Assembly (NCBI GenBank): GCA_027531565.1 | Contig: JAPZSB010000010.1 | Location: 1-64,000 of the forward strand | Direction: 5' to 3' | From: Beijerinckiaceae bacterium | GTDB lineage: Bacteria; Pseudomonadota; Alphaproteobacteria; Rhizobiales; Beijerinckiaceae | DNA: 64,000 nucleotides | In this document: positions 59,465 to 64,000 of the stretch, piece by piece | Layout: each line of letters starts with the position of its first letter | How positions within the stretch are numbered: position 1 is the stretch's first letter | Notes under the pieces: generated by a model | What the model saw: the letters and a program-made list of their open reading frames with translations, nothing else | Told to the model about the DNA's origin: nothing | Databases searched by the model: none | Position numbers and translations under genes: made by a program

Positions 59465-59854
59465 ATGCGGCACGAGGAACGGCGGCAGGAGGCACTGGTC
59501 GAGGTTTTCGCGCCGGTTCTCGCCGTCAGGGTCCGTCCGATGTTCGGCGGCCACGGCATCTATGGCCCCGAAGGCATTTTCGCGATCGATATCGACAGCG
59601 TCCTGTTCCTGAAGGTCGATGCCGTGACGCGCCCGCTCTGGGAACAGGCGGGCTCACGGCCCTTTACCTACGAGAAGAAGGCGGGCCAGCAGGCGGTGAT
59701 GTCGTATTTCGCGCTGCCGGACGAGGCCTATGACGATCCGGAGGCCCTGCGGCACTGGGTCGGGCTGGCGCGCGCGGCGGCGGCCCGGGCGCCGGACAAG
59801 GGTAAGGGCAAGGGCCAGGACAGGAACAGGAAGAAAGCGCCCGCCCGGCCGTAA
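59465..59854 (+). CDS. TfoX N-terminal domain protein
   Basis: A 129-aa protein with the TfoX/Sxy N-terminal fold: VRVRPMFGGHGIYGPEGIFAI, then a strand VLFLKVD and FTYEKKAGQQAVMSYFALPDEAYDD. The C-terminal TfoX domain is missing and replaced by a short Lys/Arg/Gly tail, common for stand-alone family members in alphaproteobacteria. One base separates it from the sufA stop, so it is co-expressed. A competence role is not implied. Confidence 0.88.
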   Translation: MRHEERRQEALVEVFAPVLAVRVRPMFGGHGIYGPEGIFAIDIDSVLFLKVDAVTRPLWEQAGSRPFTYEKKAGQQAVMSYFALPDEAYDDPEALRHWVGLARAAAARAPDKGKGKGQDRNRKKAPARP

Positions 59855-59883
59855 GCGGCCGTTCGGGGCCGGCTTTTCCGGCC

Positions 59884-61470
59884 TCAGTCTTTCTTGATCG
59901 CAGCGCCCTGCATCAGGAAGCCGGGCATGAAGTCTCCGAAACCCTTCGGCGTCGGGCCATCATCATCGCGGTTCCGCCGGCGGTCATCCCGACGCGGCGG
60001 TGCTTCCCGGCGGGGGGCAGGTTCCGGCCGGGCTGCCCGTTCCGGACGTTCGCCGCGCTCCGGCCGGTCGGCCCGCTCGGCGCGTGGCGCGCGGTCCGGC
60101 CTCGGTGCGCGTTCGGCCCGGGGCGCCCGCTCGACCGGGGTGGCATCCTCGCCATTCGCATCCGAAGCGGCGGCTGCATCGATGATCTTCTGCTCGCGGG
60201 CCGTGCGGACATGCTCGCGACCCTCGCGGCCGCCGCGCGGTTTCTCGCGCTTGCGATCCCGCTCGCCGCCGCGGCCACGGCGCGGAGCCTCGTCGGCCTC
60301 GCCCGGTGCGCGTTCGGGGAGCGATGACATGTCGCCGGCTTCCCACTCGATCGTCTTGGTGATCAGCTTCTCGATCGCCTGCAGGTATTTCTCGTCGCCG
60401 CGCGCCACCAGCGTATAGGCGGTGCCGAGGCGGCCGGCGCGGCCCGTCCGGCCGATGCGATGGACGTAATCCTCGGCATGATGCGGGATATCGTAGTTGA
60501 ACACGTGGCTGACATCCGGGATGTCGAGGCCGCGCGCCGCGACATCCGAGGCCACCAGCAATGTCAGCTCGTTCTTGCGGAACGCGTCCAGAGCGGCCAT
60601 GCGCGAACGCTGGTCCATGTCGCCATGCAGCGCGCCGACCGAGAAGCCATGGCGCTGGAGGCTGCGGAAAAGCGTCGCGACTTCGGTCTTGCGATTGCAG
60701 AAGATGATGCCGTTCTTCAGCGGGTTGCCATCCGAATCCGACACGGCGGTCTGGATCAACTGCCGGAGCGTCTCGCGCTTCTCGTAATCCTTGCCATGCG
60801 TGGCCACCAGCTTCTGGGTGATGGTCGCGGCGGTGGAGGAGGGGCGGGCCACCTCGATCTTGACCGGGCTCGACAGGAACTGCTCGGTGACGCGCTGGAT
60901 TTCCGGCGGCATCGTGGCCGTGAAGAACAGGGTCTGCCGGGTGAAGGGGCAGAGGCCGGCAATGCGCTCGATATCGGGGATGAAGCCCATATCCAGCATG
61001 CGGTCGGCCTCGTCGATCACGAGGATCTCGATGCCGGTCAGCAGCAGCTTGCCGCGCTCGAAATGGTCGAGCAGGCGGCCGGGCGTCGCGATCAGGACAT
61101 CGGCGCCGCGGGTGATCTTCGCGTCCTGATCGGCGAAGGAGACGCCGCCGATCAGCAGGGCGACGTTGAGCTTGTGGTTCGGCGCGTATTTGATGAAGGC
61201 TTCCTCGACCTGGGCGGCGAGTTCGCGCGTGGGTTCGAGGATCAGCGTCCGCGGCATCCGGGCCCGGGCGCGGCCCTGCTCGAGGATGGAAAGCATCGGC
61301 AGCGTGAACGCGGCGGTCTTGCCCGTGCCGGTCTGGGCGATGCCGAGCACGTCCTTCCGGGCGAGAACATGGGGAATGGCCTGCGCCTGGATCGGTGTAG
61401 GCTGCGTGTATCCGGCGGCCGAGACCGCATCGACAACCTTCTGCGAAAGGCCAAGATCAGAAAAAGACAT
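59884..61470 (-). CDS. DEAD-box RNA helicase (RhlE-like)
   Basis: A 528-aa ATP-dependent RNA helicase. The Q motif (GYTQPTPIQAQAIP), motif I AQTGTGKT (45-52), DEAD (VIDEADRMLDMGF), motif III FTATMP and motif VI HRIGRTGRAG are complete. After about residue 390 comes a disordered basic tail rich in RAERAPRPDRAP-type repeats that should bind RNA. It resembles RhlE, which joins degradosomes in some alphaproteobacteria. The start is ATG 61470; the frame runs on upstream to 61602. The leader (61471-61638) contains two small perfect stems. Confidence 0.93.
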   Translation of the reverse strand: MSFSDLGLSQKVVDAVSAAGYTQPTPIQAQAIPHVLARKDVLGIAQTGTGKTAAFTLPMLSILEQGRARARMPRTLILEPTRELAAQVEEAFIKYAPNHKLNVALLIGGVSFADQDAKITRGADVLIATPGRLLDHFERGKLLLTGIEILVIDEADRMLDMGFIPDIERIAGLCPFTRQTLFFTATMPPEIQRVTEQFLSSPVKIEVARPSSTAATITQKLVATHGKDYEKRETLRQLIQTAVSDSDGNPLKNGIIFCNRKTEVATLFRSLQRHGFSVGALHGDMDQRSRMAALDAFRKNELTLLVASDVAARGLDIPDVSHVFNYDIPHHAEDYVHRIGRTGRAGRLGTAYTLVARGDEKYLQAIEKLITKTIEWEAGDMSSLPERAPGEADEAPRRGRGGERDRKREKPRGGREGREHVRTAREQKIIDAAAASDANGEDATPVERAPRAERAPRPDRAPRAERADRPERGERPERAARPEPAPRREAPPRRDDRRRNRDDDGPTPKGFGDFMPGFLMQGAAIKKD

Positions 61471-61638
61471 GAGCACCTGTATCGCCGAACGACCAGCCCG
61501 GAAAAAGGGCGGTTCCCGAGGCCCACCATGGGCCATGACGATCCCGCGGTTAAGCGGGAAAAGGCGTGCAAATGCAAGCGCAAACTTCGGATCTGCGGTC
61601 AAACCCGCGTTATTTCCCGCCGCGGGCCGCGCCCGACG

Positions 61639-61914
61639 TCAGTTCCGGCAGGGATCGAGCTTCGCCTGGCCAGGCCGCGGGATCGAGCCGGTGGTCAGCT
61701 GGTCGTCGAGCACCGACCGGGTGACGGTGTAGACCCGGGTCTGGCCCTGCCCGGCGGCGGAATACCGGGGCATCGGCTCGGGCACGAGGACCGAGAGCAG
61801 CGCGACGACGCCCTGCGCCGCCGCAAAGGTCGCGCCGACCATCACGACCGAGAGGATCAGGTAGCGCCGCACCATGGCGCGGTCTCCCGCCATGAACTCG
61901 AGGATGTCCTTCAT
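61639..61914 (-). CDS. Hypothetical single-pass membrane protein
   Basis: A 91-aa protein from ATG 61914 (MKDILEFMAGDRAMVRRYLIL) with GGAGGCGG ahead. One transmembrane helix (about 17-42) is followed by a periplasmic tail that has PRYSAAGQGQTRVYTVTRSVLDDQLTT. No family recognised. It lies upstream of the helicase gene on the same strand, 168 bp away. Confidence 0.65.
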   Translation of the reverse strand: MKDILEFMAGDRAMVRRYLILSVVMVGATFAAAQGVVALLSVLVPEPMPRYSAAGQGQTRVYTVTRSVLDDQLTTGSIPRPGQAKLDPCRN

Positions 61915-62085
61915 GTCCGCCTCCGGAATGCAACCGGGCCACATGGTAAACAAACAGCCTTAAGGATTGGTTTTTCCCGCATCCTTTGCCGCTTCCTGTC
62001 CGGAAGATGACCAAAGCTTAAGTTGATTTGTCAGGCCTTGCGGCGCTCATTGTTTCCACGGGTTGGCGAGGATGGAGATGATGTG

Positions 62086-62667
62086 ATGAGCGAAAAGAAG
62101 CCTCTCTTTGGCAGTGCCGCCTCGAAATGGATGATCGCCGGCGTGGCCGTGCTGACCATCGGCGTCGGTGTCAGCATTGCCGACTGGGCGCGCGACGGCA
62201 GCGGCCATGGCCCGCGCTGGGGCCAGCAGCGGCAGGGCGGCCCGGGCCCCGGCATGGCCCGGCTCTGCGAGCGGGATCCGCTGAAATTCGAGGGGGTGGC
62301 CCGCGCCTTCCTGAAGGCCGATCTCGACCTGACGCCGGCACAGAATGCGGAGCTGGACAAGCTTGCGACCGGCCTCGTGCCCGCGCTCAAGGAACTGCGC
62401 GACGAGATGTGCAACAATTTCGCGGTCCGGGGGGCGTCGACGGCGCCGGAGCGGCTCGAGAAATTCGCCTCCGTGCTCCGCAAGGCTGCGGATACGGCTG
62501 AAAAGTCGGTCCAGCCGGCCAAGTCCTTCTATGCAACGCTGGATGACAAGCAGAAATCCCGCGTCGAGGAACTGGCCAACCGTCGGCCGCCGCATATGCG
62601 CGGTGGCCCGGGACGAGGTGGGCCCGGCTTCGATGGTCCGCCGCAGGGGCCGGGCTGGTTCCGCTGA
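62086..62667 (+). CDS. Spy/CpxP-like periplasmic protein (LTXXQ motif)
   Basis: A 193-aa product with an N-terminal hydrophobic segment (about 13-32) acting as signal or anchor. The mature part is helical with DLTPAQNAELDKL (LTXXQ motif, about 85) and FYATLDDKQKSRVEEL (second LTXXQ-like, about 150), typical of Spy/CpxP chaperones that sense or buffer envelope stress. Two cysteines flank the first helix. The C-terminus is Gly/Pro-rich. The ATG at 62086 (MSEKKPLF) is preferred to the open frame from 62023. Confidence 0.82.
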   Translation: MSEKKPLFGSAASKWMIAGVAVLTIGVGVSIADWARDGSGHGPRWGQQRQGGPGPGMARLCERDPLKFEGVARAFLKADLDLTPAQNAELDKLATGLVPALKELRDEMCNNFAVRGASTAPERLEKFASVLRKAADTAEKSVQPAKSFYATLDDKQKSRVEELANRRPPHMRGGPGRGGPGFDGPPQGPGWFR

Positions 62668-62688
62668 ACCTGAATTCCGTGAAAACGA

Positions 62689-62710
62689 AAGGGGCGCCCG
62701 GGCGCCCCTT
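62689..62710. terminator. Bidirectional hairpin between two convergent genes
   Basis: AAGGGGCGCC (62689-62698) and GGCGCCCCTT (62701-62710) form one perfect stem. On the minus strand TTTCGTTTT follows, suitable for the chemoreceptor gene; on the plus strand only TT follows. It lies between the Spy-like gene and the chemoreceptor gene, both ending here. Confidence 0.8.
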
Positions 62711-62732
62711 CTGCGTTCCGGCCGGGCGCGCG

Positions 62733-64000
62733 TCAGGCAGCCCGGACGTCGCGGAGGAACCGGTCGACCTGCTCGCGCAGGACGTCGCTCTGGCTCTTCA
62801 GCGCGTTGGAGGCCTCGAGCACGATATCGGCAGAGGAGCCGGTCCTGCGGGCTGCATCATGGACGACCGAGATGCTCTCGGCGGCATGCTCGGAGCCCTG
62901 CGCGACCTGCTGGACATTCTCGGCAATGCCGAGCGTCGCCTGGCTCTGCTCCGTCACCGCGACGGCGATCGAGGAGGCCACCTGGTTGATCTCCTCGATC
63001 ATCGAGGTGATTTCCTGCATTGCGTCGATCGATTCGGTGGCGGCTTCCTGGATCGCCATCGCCTGTTCCGAGATGACCTCGGTGGCGCGCGTGGTCTGGG
63101 CGGCCAGGGTCTTTACCTCTGCCGCCACCACGGCGAAGCCGCGGCCGGCCTCGCCGGCCCGTGCCGCCTCGATCGTGGCGTTCAGGGCCAGTAGGTTGGT
63201 CTGTCCGGCAATCGTCTTGATGAGATGCACGACCTCGACGATCGACCGACCGGCCTCACTGAGCTTGCTGACGGTCTCGTCGGTCGCGCGGGCCTTGTGG
63301 GCGGCCCGGGACGCGAAGGCAGAGGACTGCTCGGCCTGGCGGCCGATTTCCGCGATGGACGAAGCCAGTTCGTCGCCGACGCCGGTCAGTGCCTTGGCGC
63401 TTTCGGCGGCCTCGTGGGTGGCGGCCGCGACCACGCCGGCCTGCTCCGAGGTGGTGCGCGCCACGCCGATCATCTCGTCGGAGGCTTGCCGCAGCTGGTC
63501 CGAGGAAACCTGCACATGGCCAAGGGCCTCGTTCGCGCTGGCCTCGAAGGTGCGGATCAGATCATCCACGCGTTGCGCCCGCTCGAGGCGGAGCGTTTCG
63601 GCCGCCCTGGCTTCCGCGATCAGACGCCGCCGCTCGATCTCGCCGTCGCGCAGTGTTTCGAGAGCCCGGACGATCTCGCCGACCTCGTCGCTGCGGCGGC
63701 TGCCGGCCAGCTCCATCCGGTCGAGGCCGTGGATGGCGGCATCCGACGGATCCCGCGTGACAACCGCCAGCGACGTCATGGCCCGGATCGCCTGCCGCAG
63801 CGGCTGCGTGATCCCGCGCACGACATAGATGCCGCCGGTGGCCGCGAGCACCAGGGCGAGCAGTGACAGGATCGCGAGCACGCGCTCGGTCGTCTCGCCG
63901 GAGCCCTGCGCCGCATTCCGCGTGGCTTCCGCACGGACAAGCTGGAAATCGATCAGCTTTCCAACCGCTTCGGTTGCCGGGTCGATCGCCGGATACATGT
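62733..64000 (-). CDS. Methyl-accepting chemotaxis protein, 5' end outside window
   Basis: The C-terminal 422 or more residues of a membrane chemoreceptor; the frame is open at the window edge. The first residues (TEAVGKLIDFQLVRAEAT) look like the end of a four-helix-bundle sensor, then a transmembrane helix (VLAILSLLALVLAATGGIYVV), a HAMP domain, a coiled coil and the signalling domain with tip [20 protein letters not shown]. There is no C-terminal CheR-binding pentapeptide. Ligand unknown because the sensor part is missing. Confidence 0.88.
   Translation of the reverse strand, partial: MYPAIDPATEAVGKLIDFQLVRAEATRNAAQGSGETTERVLAILSLLALVLAATGGIYVVRGITQPLRQAIRAMTSLAVVTRDPSDAAIHGLDRMELAGSRRSDEVGEIVRALETLRDGEIERRRLIAEARAAETLRLERAQRVDDLIRTFEASANEALGHVQVSSDQLRQASDEMIGVARTTSEQAGVVAAATHEAAESAKALTGVGDELASSIAEIGRQAEQSSAFASRAAHKARATDETVSKLSEAGRSIVEVVHLIKTIAGQTNLLALNATIEAARAGEAGRGFAVVAAEVKTLAAQTTRATEVISEQAMAIQEAATESIDAMQEITSMIEEINQVASSIAVAVTEQSQATLGIAENVQQVAQGSEHAAESISVVHDAARRTGSSADIVLEASNALKSQSDVLREQVDRFLRDVRAA

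Noticed and set aside
59890-60300. Repeat element at the 3' end of the helicase gene
   Set aside because: It is the RAERAP/RPDRAP-type protein repeat of an RNA-binding tail; coding and in frame.

Overview
The window is chromosomal DNA from a high-G+C alphaproteobacterium, most likely order Hyphomicrobiales (Rhizobiales). The evidence is the DivK-PleD pair beside DUF3572, an EipB (DUF1849) homologue, an RNase E with a large insert in its S1 domain and a C-terminal GWW motif, the order rne-amidase-PBP1A-prfB, the order ruvX-UPF0173-gatC-gatA, and an Irr-type iron control element in front of the suf operon. Genus cannot be fixed from the sequence. I find no rRNA, complete tRNA, CRISPR array or intact mobile element. 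Nearly all the DNA is core genome with short intergenic gaps.

Layout. 1-8.4 kb: an intergenic repeat, a secreted MetX-fold hydrolase, azlCD, a HIT protein, a Tat-like Arg/Tyr-rich protein, a ridA-GDPD-acetyltransferase operon, EipB, and a lower-G+C acquired gene next to a tRNA-like fragment. 8.6-20.9 kb: DUF3572, divK, pleD, rpmG, an MFS transporter, then a leftward group lrgA-lrgB-rnr-DUF983-Nudix with topA upstream of it. 21-29 kb: a cytoplasmic PAS chemoreceptor, panB, and the rightward run pyrB-membrane protein-pyrC-like-plsY-dprA, met tail to tail by an AEC transporter. 29-33.7 kb: a Tyr-rich secreted protein, ruvX, UPF0173 hydrolase, gatC, gatA, GST. 33.8-44.3 kb: rne, cell-wall amidase, PBP1A, prfB with its programmed frameshift, M23 peptidase, Bcp peroxiredoxin. 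44.5-50 kb: a large AsmA/DUF3971 protein, tyrS, alpha/beta hydrolase. 50-59.9 kb: the iron-sulfur assembly region (class I cysteine desulfurase, sufB, small membrane protein, sufC, sufD, Yip1-like membrane protein, sufS, sufT, then sufA/iscA-type carrier and a TfoX-like protein). 59.9-64 kb: a DEAD-box helicase, a small membrane protein, a Spy/CpxP-like protein and the 3' part of a chemoreceptor gene that leaves the window.

Themes. The suf cluster carries nearly every part of a SUF pathway behind one promoter. Just downstream of the predicted start is a perfect 10+1+10 palindrome with the TTAGAA/TTCTAA core expected for Irr, so Fe-S cluster assembly should respond to iron or haem. Two membrane proteins without known SUF roles are translationally coupled into this operon and are the best candidates here for something undescribed. 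Other points of interest are a dihydroorotase homologue lacking its first metal-binding His pair, an acetyltransferase with an acidic insertion whose DNA holds a dense cluster of GANTC (CcrM) sites, a secreted MetX-like enzyme, and an apparent inversion separating dprA from topA.
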